A DNA stretch of 34,665 nucleotides from a bacterium. Its GTDB lineage: Bacteria > UBP18 > UBA7526. The notes beneath the pieces were generated by a model. The model searched no databases, was not told the origin of the DNA, and saw nothing but the letters and a program-made list of their open reading frames with translations. Position 1 is the stretch's first letter. Every line of letters begins with the position of its first letter. Position numbers and translations under genes: made by a program. Shown here in pieces: positions 7,244 to 15,176 of this stretch. The stretch spans positions 1 through 34,665 of the forward strand of contig JAUWXM010000003.1 in assembly GCA_030616365.1 (NCBI GenBank), read 5' to 3'.

Positions 7244-8655
7244 TAACTACTCCCTAAGATTTTTAAGGCGGTCTTTGCCTGCCAGAAGAAATTCCGGGGA
7301 TGAAGGATAGATTTTAGGTTTTTAAAAATAACTGAGGGCCGAAGATAGTATCGGCGGTAGATAGAGATTAAAATCTTTTCTAATTCTTCCTTAGTAAAGA
7401 ATTCTTCCCAGACTCTGGGCTCAAAATCTTTAGTGGGGTGGAGAGCGAACTCTCTCCAGAAATCTCTTCCAAAGAGGCCTTTCTCTAATCCCTCTTGATA
7501 GAGTTCGGTATCCGGGTAAGGGGTAAGGATATTAAAGAGGGCGAAGTCGGAATTTAGTCTTTTGGCAAAGTGGAGGGTGTGAAGGATATCTTCCCGGCTC
7601 TTCTCATGGGGACAACCGATTAAGAAGTAAGCCACAACAGGAATTCCGATCTCTTTTGTCCAGGTAAAGACCTCTTCAGTCTGGTGGATGGTTAGACCTT
7701 TCTTTAACCTCTTAAGACCTTCGTCTGTGCTGGTCTCCACTCCTAAGTTCATTCTAATGCAGTTAGCTGCTTTTAGTTCTCGCAGCACTTCCCGGGTGAG
7801 GGTATCCACCCTTCCCCGAAAGCCCCAGGGGATTCGCAGATTTCGTCTCTTAATCTCCTGGCAGAGGGAGATTACCCATTCAGGAGAAAGGTTGAAGGTA
7901 TCGTCGACGAAATGAATCTCCTCCACTCCCAGATGCCAGCATTCTTCCATTTCCTGAACCACATTGTGAACAGAGCGCCGGCGATAATTCTCCTTAGGGG
8001 TGCTACAGAAAATACAATGGTAGGGGCAGCCCCGACTGCTCGCCATAGTGGTAAAGGTGGACCTTCTCCCTAAAATATAATAATAGAGTTGAGGTTTAGT
8101 CAGTTCCCGGACAGGGAAAGGAAGCCTATCCAGGTCTGGGGAAGGGCCTGGTCTCTTCCCAGGGATGACTTCTTCTCCTTCTTTAAATATCAGACCAGGA
8201 ACCTTTCTCAAGTCTTTTTCCTGGGAAAGGGATTCCACTAATTGGAAAAAAGAAATTTCCCCTTCTCCGGGAATGACCGAATCCACCCCGAATAATTGTA
8301 GGGTTTCTTGGGGAAAGATCCGGGCATGGGGTCCTCCGATATTAATATGAATCCTGGGATCTATCTTCTTAATCAATCCGGTAAGTAGAAGCACATCTAT
8401 TAGGTTATTGGTATGGGCAGTAATTCCTATTATCTGAGGGTTGGACTCCCGAATTACTTGTTCTATCTCAGTCTGACTTAGGTCCTCCGCTATCGCATCC
8501 AGAATCTGAACCTCATGGTCACTATATTTCCGGAGATAGGAGGCGATGTACATCAATCCCAAAGGAGGAAAGATGCCTACCTCCCGGGATAGAGCAGGAG
8601 GAAGTTCGGTCTGAATGATATTCTTTATTGGAGGATTGATAAGTAATACTTTCAT
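7243..8655 (-). CDS. B12-binding-domain radical SAM protein (copy A')
   Basis: 470 residues, paralogue of copy A. By eye close to half of the positions agree, including FPPLGLMYI, GGPHARIF, GVDSVIPGEGE, the GLIFK segment and F-(V/I)-D-D-T-F-N. Radical SAM cysteines are C210-x3-C214-x2-C217 (SRGCPYHCIFC). The N-terminal domain begins MKVLLINPP and lacks the MetH-type D-x-H-x-x-G. The C-terminal region has the LTPYPDTELYQEG motif, common in this group, and ends in a basic, amphipathic tail. There is no clear Shine-Dalgarno; the stop of the upstream radical SAM/SPASM gene lies 7 bp before the ATG, so translation is probably by coupling. Confidence 0.88.
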   Translation of the reverse strand: MKVLLINPPIKNIIQTELPPALSREVGIFPPLGLMYIASYLRKYSDHEVQILDAIAEDLSQTEIEQVIRESNPQIIGITAHTNNLIDVLLLTGLIKKIDPRIHINIGGPHARIFPQETLQLFGVDSVIPGEGEISFFQLVESLSQEKDLRKVPGLIFKEGEEVIPGKRPGPSPDLDRLPFPVRELTKPQLYYYILGRRSTFTTMASSRGCPYHCIFCSTPKENYRRRSVHNVVQEMEECWHLGVEEIHFVDDTFNLSPEWVISLCQEIKRRNLRIPWGFRGRVDTLTREVLRELKAANCIRMNLGVETSTDEGLKRLKKGLTIHQTEEVFTWTKEIGIPVVAYFLIGCPHEKSREDILHTLHFAKRLNSDFALFNILTPYPDTELYQEGLEKGLFGRDFWREFALHPTKDFEPRVWEEFFTKEELEKILISIYRRYYLRPSVIFKNLKSILHPRNFFWQAKTALKILGSS

Positions 8656-8662
8656 AAGAAGA

Positions 8663-9712
8663 TTAGTGCCTCATGCTTAATCTTAAGATGTGGTACAAAA
8701 TCCGCCAATCTTTCATCATAAAGGAGGTCTCCATCCAGCAGGGACGAATGCAGCCCGGACAACCAGAGATCAGCTCCTGGCGTTGCTTTTGATATTGGGG
8801 GCTGTGTATCACATTTCTTAATTCTGGGGAGGTCTTCATTCCCGGGTAATCAAAGCGGTGGCAGATAGAGATGCTCCCTTCCGGACTAACTGAGAGATAG
8901 AAGCCTCCGGCATCACACTCCCAGTCAATCCTTCCCGTCTTCAGGCAAATCCGGGAGGCCTCCAGAAACTTAAGGGAATTAAGGATGGGGTAGGATGCCC
9001 TCTTCATCTCTTTTAACTGCTCATAGACTTCATCTACTATAGGATGGTCTTCTTTTCTAATGGCTAGCTCAGGAGCATAGGCAGCGAAGGAGTCCTGAAT
9101 ATCGGAAGAAGGGGTTAAAACCACGGGAATAAAGGAGGCTAAGTAACCTTTGTCGTGGACAAAGCGGGCGATCTCAGGGAGTTCCTTGAGGTTTAAACGG
9201 GAGACCACGGTATTTAGAAGAAGCCTCTTCCCCTTCCGGGGCAATAATTTTTTAAAGAGGTCGAGTGAACGCATTATCTTAGGAAGAGTATCCTTCGAGC
9301 GGTGGATGAAATCCTGGGTCCTGGGGGAAAGGGAGTCCAGAGAGATGGAGGCGCTAGTCAGTCCTGCCTGGACCACGGCCCGGATATCTTCTGGAGTGGA
9401 CTTTATACCATTGGTAACAACTCTTACCCAGAGACCTTCATCTCTAAAGATACGGACGATCTTAGACAGGTCCTCTCTCATAAAAGGTTCTCCCCCACCT
9501 AAGGCCACGCTAATCGCTCCTAAAGAACGCAGACCTCGGGCAAGAGACTTAATCTCCGAAAGAGAAAGCTCCTTCCCTTTATCTCCTCCCTTCCAGACAC
9601 TGCACATCCGGCAGCGGAGATGGCAGCGATGAGTAACCCCGTAATGGATATAAACAAAGCCTCTACCTCTCAGGAAATATTTTAGAAAACGGAGATAATT
9701 AGAGATATTCAT
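8663..9712 (-). CDS. Radical SAM / SPASM-domain protein
   Basis: 349 residues. The radical SAM core starts with C30-x3-C34-x2-C37 (HRCHLRCRMC), followed by LGGGEP (71-76), which contacts SAM. A C-terminal SPASM-like set of cysteines (C256, C266, C284, C318, C321, C325) should hold one or two auxiliary [4Fe-4S] clusters. Such proteins modify peptides, cofactors or small molecules (MoaA/PqqE/anSME/HpnH-related); no precursor peptide gene is seen nearby. It shares ATGA (9709-9712) with the upstream acetyltransferase gene. The N-terminus is basic and hydrophobic (NYLRFLKYFLRGRGF), perhaps for membrane contact. The substrate is unknown. Confidence 0.85.
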   Translation of the reverse strand: MNISNYLRFLKYFLRGRGFVYIHYGVTHRCHLRCRMCSVWKGGDKGKELSLSEIKSLARGLRSLGAISVALGGGEPFMREDLSKIVRIFRDEGLWVRVVTNGIKSTPEDIRAVVQAGLTSASISLDSLSPRTQDFIHRSKDTLPKIMRSLDLFKKLLPRKGKRLLLNTVVSRLNLKELPEIARFVHDKGYLASFIPVVLTPSSDIQDSFAAYAPELAIRKEDHPIVDEVYEQLKEMKRASYPILNSLKFLEASRICLKTGRIDWECDAGGFYLSVSPEGSISICHRFDYPGMKTSPELRNVIHSPQYQKQRQELISGCPGCIRPCWMETSFMMKDWRILYHILRLSMRH

Positions 9713-10302
9713 TCTGGGATCTGACAGCTAAGAAGGACCCTTTCTCTCTGATAGAAAGAGAACTTTTTCTCTTGGCAAAAATGCATCTTCTGGAGGAGGT
9801 TAATCGTTTTTTGATCATTCCTTTCCACACTCACCTTTACTCCATTGATTCCCCTTCTCTTTAGTTCTTCCAGGGACCTTAGAATCAATTTACTCCCTAT
9901 GCCCCTTCTTCTACTCTCTGGGTTAACAGCAATAAAGAGAAGTTCCGCTTTGGTTTGAGGCAAACTAACCTTCCTGGAATATTGGAAAGTCTGGAAGAGT
10001 GAAGAAAGAAGCCGAGGATGGCGAAAGAGGGCCCTCAGAGAAATCCCTAAGAAAAAAAGAAAATGCCCGAGGAATAGAGATCTTAAAAGGCGCTGGGAGT
10101 CCGTTGCCCCGGCTATGAATCCCTGCATCTCCTTTCCTTCCCAATAGGTATAGACAAAACCATAGCGGGACTTAAGGAGGGAGTGGTAAAGGGTCTTCAA
10201 AAAGGGAATTCCTAACTGGGCAAAGGTGGAGTGGGGGATATATAAAGAGTGAAACCGGGCAACCTGGGAGATATCATCTTGCTTTAATAGTTGTAGGTTC
10301 AA
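9709..10302 (-). CDS. GNAT-family N-acetyltransferase
   Basis: 197 residues with the GNAT core at about 118-175. Strand LLFIAV is followed by the acetyl-CoA pyrophosphate loop R131-R-R-G-I-G (Q/R-x-x-G-x-G/A type) and the motif-B region VERNDQKTINLLQKMHF. The N-terminal half (FLKTLYHSLL, GFVYTYWEGKEMQGFIAG) resembles acetyltransferases found in sugar and glycan clusters, which N-acetylate amino sugars; that assignment is inference. The start is TTG at 10302, chosen because MNLQLLKQDD matches the usual N-terminal strand and AAGG lies 8 bases upstream. It lies between the family 2 glycosyltransferase gene (10 bp gap) and a radical SAM gene (4 bp overlap). Confidence 0.82.
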   Translation of the reverse strand: MNLQLLKQDDISQVARFHSLYIPHSTFAQLGIPFLKTLYHSLLKSRYGFVYTYWEGKEMQGFIAGATDSQRLLRSLFLGHFLFFLGISLRALFRHPRLLSSLFQTFQYSRKVSLPQTKAELLFIAVNPESRRRGIGSKLILRSLEELKRRGINGVKVSVERNDQKTINLLQKMHFCQEKKFSFYQRERVLLSCQIPE

Positions 10303-10312
10303 TTAACTAACC

Positions 10313-11347
10313 TTATCCTTCTTTTTTCCTAAAACTGGTAAATAAAAGTTTTACCAAACCCCAAATAAATCCTAATCCAATGGCTATATGCATTACCTGC
10401 AATGCAAAAAGGGCATAAAACACCATTGGCCAGCCATACATTTTTCGGGCAAAACCTAAAAAACCCCATTCCATAACGAACTGAATTAACCAGGCCAGAC
10501 CTGCCAGGGCCACCATCCAGGGCATAAAGAGTCCAGCAATTAATGCCATTAAGGCCATAAATGTTAAGATACAAGAAAAAGCAGCATCGGCGGTTCCCAC
10601 CGCTCCGCGGGACTCAAATTTCTTTCTCCGCAGCAAAAGAGGAACCCAGCGTGCTGTCCGTTCCAGGAGGATGAGACACCGGCAGCCTAGGGTTTTATAA
10701 TAGTGGTGGTACGCCGCGGAACGTAGGAGGAGATGTCTATACCCCTTCCGCTCCATTTCGTAGGCCATATGGAACTCCTCCATACCAACCCCACCATATC
10801 GTTCTGAGAAACCACCCAATGCCTCAAATATTGATCTTCGTATCGCCCCGCACTCGGACTGAATGCAAAAAATGGGTCTTTCCATCTCCTCTTCGCCCCA
10901 ACGATAACCCCAAGCCGCGCGAAGTTCAACAAAACGAGCGCTCCACTTCGGGTTTAAATCGCCCGGAAGGGCATAGGCACCGACCGCGTGAATATCAGGA
11001 CGGGTCTGCAGGGTATTTACCATTGCCTCCAGCGCACCTGGTTGGGGCACAATATCAGCATCCACAAATATTAAAATGTCCGCATGTGCAGCTCTTGCGC
11101 CGATATTACGAGCGGCTGATACACCCAGATTCCGCTCTAACTTTATAACCCGAGCTCCTAATCTCTTGGCAATCCGAGCAGAGCCGTCGGTGCTGGCGTC
11201 ATCCACCACAATCAATTCCCAACCTGGTAGTTTGATACGGGGCCTGATAGCCTGTAGGCAAGTTTCCAAGGTGGCAGCGGCATTATAAACAGGAACAATC
11301 ACCGCTACTTTTGAGTCTAAACCGTTGTTTGCTGTTCCTTCTTTCAT
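10313..11347 (-). CDS. Family 2 glycosyltransferase with C-terminal membrane segments
   Basis: GT-A fold. Counted from the ATG at 11347 (344 residues), it shows VIVPVYNAAATLETC (16-30), the first nucleotide-binding Asp in VVDDAST (47-53) and the DxD motif FVDADIVP (94-101), which binds metal and nucleotide sugar. The acceptor region has GGVGMEEF. Two to three hydrophobic segments near the C-terminus (about 253-290 and 300-335) anchor it in the membrane. The ATG at 11347 overlaps the stop of the upstream gene as ATGA, so I prefer it; a longer frame from a GTG at 11371 adds eight residues. It probably transfers a sugar to a lipid or polyprenyl carrier at the cytoplasmic face. It uses CGN arginine codons more than most neighbours. 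Confidence 0.88.
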   Translation of the reverse strand: MKEGTANNGLDSKVAVIVPVYNAAATLETCLQAIRPRIKLPGWELIVVDDASTDGSARIAKRLGARVIKLERNLGVSAARNIGARAAHADILIFVDADIVPQPGALEAMVNTLQTRPDIHAVGAYALPGDLNPKWSARFVELRAAWGYRWGEEEMERPIFCIQSECGAIRRSIFEALGGFSERYGGVGMEEFHMAYEMERKGYRHLLLRSAAYHHYYKTLGCRCLILLERTARWVPLLLRRKKFESRGAVGTADAAFSCILTFMALMALIAGLFMPWMVALAGLAWLIQFVMEWGFLGFARKMYGWPMVFYALFALQVMHIAIGLGFIWGLVKLLFTSFRKKEG

Positions 11348-12780
11348 TTTCTGGCTTTCCAGTATTGCCACTGGGTATAGACTCTATACACTAGCCCTTC
11401 AAGATAAAAGCTAAACCAGCGGTGACGCCACCTGAACTGGGCTAATTTATGGGATAAAAAATAAGCCCAACGGAACCGTCTTAAACCGCTCAGTATATGT
11501 TCATAGCGAAAAGCTAAAAAGGAAATGAGGTAAACATTTTTGAAGAGTGGCCACTTGCTCAGCCAGGGGGTGTGAATCCGGTCCATAGTAAAATAGCTCC
11601 AGTCAACCAATCGAGAAGGAGGTTCAAAACCCATCTCTTTGGCCTCCTCAAAGAGTTCGGTGCCTGGCAGAGGTGCGTATGGCTGAATAACAATTTCGGC
11701 GGAGGGGTGGTGACGGTGGAGCTCATCGGCAAAATCCAAAACAGCCAAAGCATCCTGATAAATCTCTTTAGGGAAGCCAATCATAAGCGAATAGGTTACA
11801 ATAATGGGGGAATCCCTCATAATCTCAACTCCCTGATCAATAACTGCCTTAGTAATTCCCTTGCGAATATATTTCAGAATATGGTCCAGCGGAGACTCGA
11901 GACCAAAAAAGAGCCACTGGCAGCCGATTTTTTCGAAATTGCGAATTAGCTTTTTATCAATACAGTCTATTCTGGGACTGGCGGACCACTTTAAAGCAAG
12001 CCCCTCCATTACCGGGACCAGTTCCCGAAGAAAAGACTTTTGTCCTCCCATGCTGTCATCATAGAAAAAGATATTATCGACACCGAGAGAAATCAAACGT
12101 TCCAGCTCCTTTCTAATTAAACTTGGCGATTTATGGCGGCATATTCTGTTATGATAAAAGTCGTTATAACAAAAACGACAGTTGAAAGGGCAGCCCCGGG
12201 ACATCTGGTAGCCAACGGTTGGAAAGTTGGTATTCGGCCGGAGGTAGCGGGACAGAAGCTCTCCTGCTTTTCCCTGATAGGGAAAGGGTAATTCTTCAAT
12301 GTCTAGAAAGGGGCGGTCCCGGTTGATATGAATGCCTCCCTCTTTGTCCTTCCAGGCTAACCCGGCAATAGTGTTCAGGGCCGGTCGCCCTCTGCGGAGA
12401 TGCTGGTAAAGCTCATAAAGTGTTTCCTCCCCTTCTTTAATTACCAGGTAATCGATCGGGGGTTCAGCCAGTGTTTGTTCCGGACACATACTGGGATGAA
12501 CACCACCCCAGACTACAGGCGTATTCGGGCAACCTTGCTTAACGTAACTGGTCAGTGATAGTCCCCGAAGTATCTGGAGGGAAGTGAGGGCGCTAACCCC
12601 GATCAGTTTAGGTTTCTTCTCGAGCGCTTCGTCCAATTCTCGGCGGTTTTGCACCCGCTCATCGTAATATTCGACATCTATTCCCCGCCCCTCCAGGTAG
12701 GTCCCCACTGTGAAGATAGACAACGGGGTCATCACATGATAGGGAAACGAACTGGTATTGGGAAATATTAAAAGAATCAT
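11344..12780 (-). CDS. B12-binding-domain radical SAM protein
   Basis: 478 residues. The N-terminal B12-binding-like domain starts MILLIFPNT and contains WGGVHPSMCPEQ (91-102) and KEGEET (115-120). The radical SAM motif is C197-x3-C201-x2-C204 (SRGCPFNCRFC), with the later FFYDDSM and GLESP segments of the core. After residue 390 comes a long basic, aromatic C-terminal region (WSYFTMDRIHTPW...). It forms an ATGA overlap with the glycosyltransferase gene downstream, suggesting coupled translation and a shared glycan or glycolipid pathway. A 120 bp gap separates it from the upstream gene, the largest gap inside the cluster. Its substrate is unknown. Confidence 0.87.
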   Translation of the reverse strand: MILLIFPNTSSFPYHVMTPLSIFTVGTYLEGRGIDVEYYDERVQNRRELDEALEKKPKLIGVSALTSLQILRGLSLTSYVKQGCPNTPVVWGGVHPSMCPEQTLAEPPIDYLVIKEGEETLYELYQHLRRGRPALNTIAGLAWKDKEGGIHINRDRPFLDIEELPFPYQGKAGELLSRYLRPNTNFPTVGYQMSRGCPFNCRFCYNDFYHNRICRHKSPSLIRKELERLISLGVDNIFFYDDSMGGQKSFLRELVPVMEGLALKWSASPRIDCIDKKLIRNFEKIGCQWLFFGLESPLDHILKYIRKGITKAVIDQGVEIMRDSPIIVTYSLMIGFPKEIYQDALAVLDFADELHRHHPSAEIVIQPYAPLPGTELFEEAKEMGFEPPSRLVDWSYFTMDRIHTPWLSKWPLFKNVYLISFLAFRYEHILSGLRRFRWAYFLSHKLAQFRWRHRWFSFYLEGLVYRVYTQWQYWKARK

Positions 12781-12900
12781 TTTAATACCCCGCTAACTTA
12801 ATCATTACTCTTGGGAGAAAGAATCAGAAAGCAGGATGGAATAAATCGCGACCAGCACTCGAACGTTTCAAAAGCCATGACTGGATCAGTCGCCATGGGC

Positions 12901-14349
12901 TCAGGGCTTTGCCCCAACCGGCTTTGAAGTCCGCTTCTTCTTTAGATTAAAGAAGAGGAGATAAAGCAAAAGTTTTAAGGCCCGAAAGTATTTTTTCAGG
13001 TCAGAGAATCTCCGGATATGGCGAAGATGACGCCACCAGATGATAGGTCGAAGATAAAACCGGCGGTAGAATCTTCGCTGGGCTCTTATTAAATCGCCAT
13101 AGGTTAACCCCCGGGGCAGGAAGACCGGCTGGAAAAAAGAGTAATCATCCGGATTCTCAGAGACTAAATCCCCGTATTTTTTATAAAGAGTGTACTGTTC
13201 CGTTCCTTTAAGGGGAGTGTTAATCTGTACGGTAACATCTTTTGAAGGAAGGCTCAGCGCAAACTGGATAGTTTCTTCCATAGTCTCCCTGGTATCCGGG
13301 CAATGGCCTAACATGAAGAAGGTCTTGGACTGCAGGCCTACTTCATCCGCCCATCCCACCACCCTTTTTATTTGTTCTTTGCTCATCTCCTTCTTAATAA
13401 ACCTTAGTATCTCTTCATTCCCGCTCTCAATCCCTATCCTTACTCGCCAGCATCCGGCCTCTTTCATTCTTTTTAGGAGGGATTTGCTCCTCATAGTATC
13501 GCTTCTGATGTTACAGGTCCAGGTAACATCCATTCTCTCTTTCTCCAATTCCTTCAGAAAACCTTCCATCCTCTCCATAGAAATGCCAAAGAGAGAGTCC
13601 ACAAAGGCAATGTCCTTTATTCCATAGGTATCTACCAGATGCTTCATCTCTAAGACTATTCTCCGGGGAGTGTAAGAGGTATAAAGATTGCCATAGACAC
13701 TGTGGTCACAGAATATACAGTGGTAAGGGCACCCCCGGCTGGTAATCATGGCGGTCTTGGGAAGGCGATATTCATCATTGGGCAGAGGTGAGTATTTATA
13801 AATTGGTAAGAGGTGCCGAGCAGGAAAAGGGAGAGAATCCAGGTCTCTTATCCTCTCTCTCTTAGGAGTAACTCGGAGTTTAGTATTCTTTCGATAGGCT
13901 ATGCCTTTGACACTCTCTATATTCCGTCTCCCAGAGATGGCATCCAAAAGTTCCACTATAGTCATCTCCCCCTCACCCAATACTGCTAAGTCAAAACAGG
14001 AGTGCTTGATGAGCTCCTCCGAATTAGTGGTGATGTGGCTTCCCCCGATTATTATGGGCACCTCTGGCTTCTTTTTCTTTATACGGTTTGCTGTCTCCCG
14101 AGCATTAGTGAAAAAGATGGTGGTGGAGGTAATGCCGATTACATCCGGAGCAAAGTGATCTATCCTCTCCATGACCCCCGAAAGAGACAGTCTTTCTACT
14201 AAGGTATCTATTAGGTCTACTTCTATACCTTTCTTCTCCAGAACGGCGGCGATATAAGCTAGACCTAAAGGAGGAGAGTTAAAGAAGAGATATTCTATAA
14301 CAGGATTCCTCTTCTCTCCCCGGGGTGGGTTAATCAGGGTGACTTTCAT
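12901..14349 (-). CDS. B12-binding-domain radical SAM protein
   Basis: 482 residues. It begins MKVTLINPPRGEKRNP and has SPPLGLAYIAAVLE (25-38), IIGGSHITTNSEE (100-112) and LGEGE (124-128), which define the cobalamin-binding-like domain. Radical SAM cysteines are C207-x3-C211-x2-C214 (SRGCPYHCIFC). The RIGIESGNEE segment and the GLTYGDL region are usual for the family. The C-terminal tail is strongly basic with a hydrophobic stretch (LKLLLYLLFFNLKKKR), suggesting membrane association and a lipid-like substrate (inference). The ATG at 14349 has AGGA 8 bases upstream. It follows the UbiV-like gene by 26 bp. Confidence 0.87.
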   Translation of the reverse strand: MKVTLINPPRGEKRNPVIEYLFFNSPPLGLAYIAAVLEKKGIEVDLIDTLVERLSLSGVMERIDHFAPDVIGITSTTIFFTNARETANRIKKKKPEVPIIIGGSHITTNSEELIKHSCFDLAVLGEGEMTIVELLDAISGRRNIESVKGIAYRKNTKLRVTPKRERIRDLDSLPFPARHLLPIYKYSPLPNDEYRLPKTAMITSRGCPYHCIFCDHSVYGNLYTSYTPRRIVLEMKHLVDTYGIKDIAFVDSLFGISMERMEGFLKELEKERMDVTWTCNIRSDTMRSKSLLKRMKEAGCWRVRIGIESGNEEILRFIKKEMSKEQIKRVVGWADEVGLQSKTFFMLGHCPDTRETMEETIQFALSLPSKDVTVQINTPLKGTEQYTLYKKYGDLVSENPDDYSFFQPVFLPRGLTYGDLIRAQRRFYRRFYLRPIIWWRHLRHIRRFSDLKKYFRALKLLLYLLFFNLKKKRTSKPVGAKP

Positions 14350-14375
14350 TTGAAATTCCTAATAATAAATATAGT

Positions 14376-15176
14376 TTATTGGGCCGGATAAAAGTCACTC
14401 TCATACTCCACCTCTTGGACTAGGCGGTCGATACCCAGTTCAGAGAGATGGGAAGGGATCCGTTTATTCTTAAAGAACTGGGTGTTACCCTTAAGGAATA
14501 AAGGCACGGGCATATTCCTATGAGTGAGTTTAAAGGTATAGACTCTGCATTCCTTTCGGCAGGAGAAAATACTTCTCAGGGGTTGGGTTCGCTGGTCACA
14601 GGCATTGGTGAGGCACATCCTGGTAGTGGTAACATAGGCATAAGGATAGTATAAGGAAGCGGGAATCTTAGGTTCCCTCTTTATTCCTTGAAGAAGGTTA
14701 TCCAGCTCTACCCGTCGGATGCCCATTTGGGAGAGAAAATTCTGGACCAAGGGGAGATCCAGATAGAACCTCTGAAAATGGTCCCACATCTCCCGGGGTA
14801 TCCTATCTTTGATATTGAGGAGACGGGGCCCTCTCTTCTGCTTGGATAAGAGTCGACCCAAAACTAAAGGGAATTCTGGATAATTCTCTCGGAGAAAGCT
14901 GAGCACCCCCCAATCATTAACTACTACTTCAGGTTTTTTCCAATCCTTTAGAACTTTCCAGAGCGGTGTTAAGTTCTTTAGCCCTTCATCAGTAACAAAA
15001 GGGGTGACCAGGGTAAAGGATAGCCTTTTCTGGCGGGCGAAGTTCAAGGCCTCTCTCAGTTCTGAAGAAGAAGGCAAGAGATATTGACAGAATTCCGGAC
15101 CAAAGTAGAGCCGCTGATGCTGGGAAGTAATCAGGGATAGATTATCAAGATTAGAAATTAAGGCTGCTTTTTCCAT
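14376..15176 (-). CDS. U32-family protein, UbiV-like [4Fe-4S] subunit
   Basis: 266 residues from the ATG at 15176; this start leaves a 26 bp overlap with the upstream gene, whereas the longest frame (from 15266) would overlap by 116 bp. The N-terminal segment LYFGPEFC (C30) and the later PASLYYPYAYVTTTRMC (C188) with C193, C206 and C210 recall E. coli UbiV. UbiV also has one N-terminal Cys after a V-Y-x-G-E strand and a C-x12-C-x3-C group that binds [4Fe-4S]; here C193-x12-C206-x3-C210 has the same spacing. UbiV works with UbiU in O2-independent hydroxylation. There are no ubiquinone genes here, so the substrate must differ. The family call is good, the function open. Confidence 0.72.
   Translation of the reverse strand: MEKAALISNLDNLSLITSQHQRLYFGPEFCQYLLPSSSELREALNFARQKRLSFTLVTPFVTDEGLKNLTPLWKVLKDWKKPEVVVNDWGVLSFLRENYPEFPLVLGRLLSKQKRGPRLLNIKDRIPREMWDHFQRFYLDLPLVQNFLSQMGIRRVELDNLLQGIKREPKIPASLYYPYAYVTTTRMCLTNACDQRTQPLRSIFSCRKECRVYTFKLTHRNMPVPLFLKGNTQFFKNKRIPSHLSELGIDRLVQEVEYESDFYPAQ

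Noticed and set aside
9150..9632. 160-residue plus-strand ORF
   Set aside because: Shadow of the radical SAM/SPASM gene on the other strand, with biased, non-family sequence.
13190..13627. 145-residue plus-strand ORF
   Set aside because: Shadow of the B12 radical SAM gene on the minus strand, rich in Ser/Leu from antisense codons.
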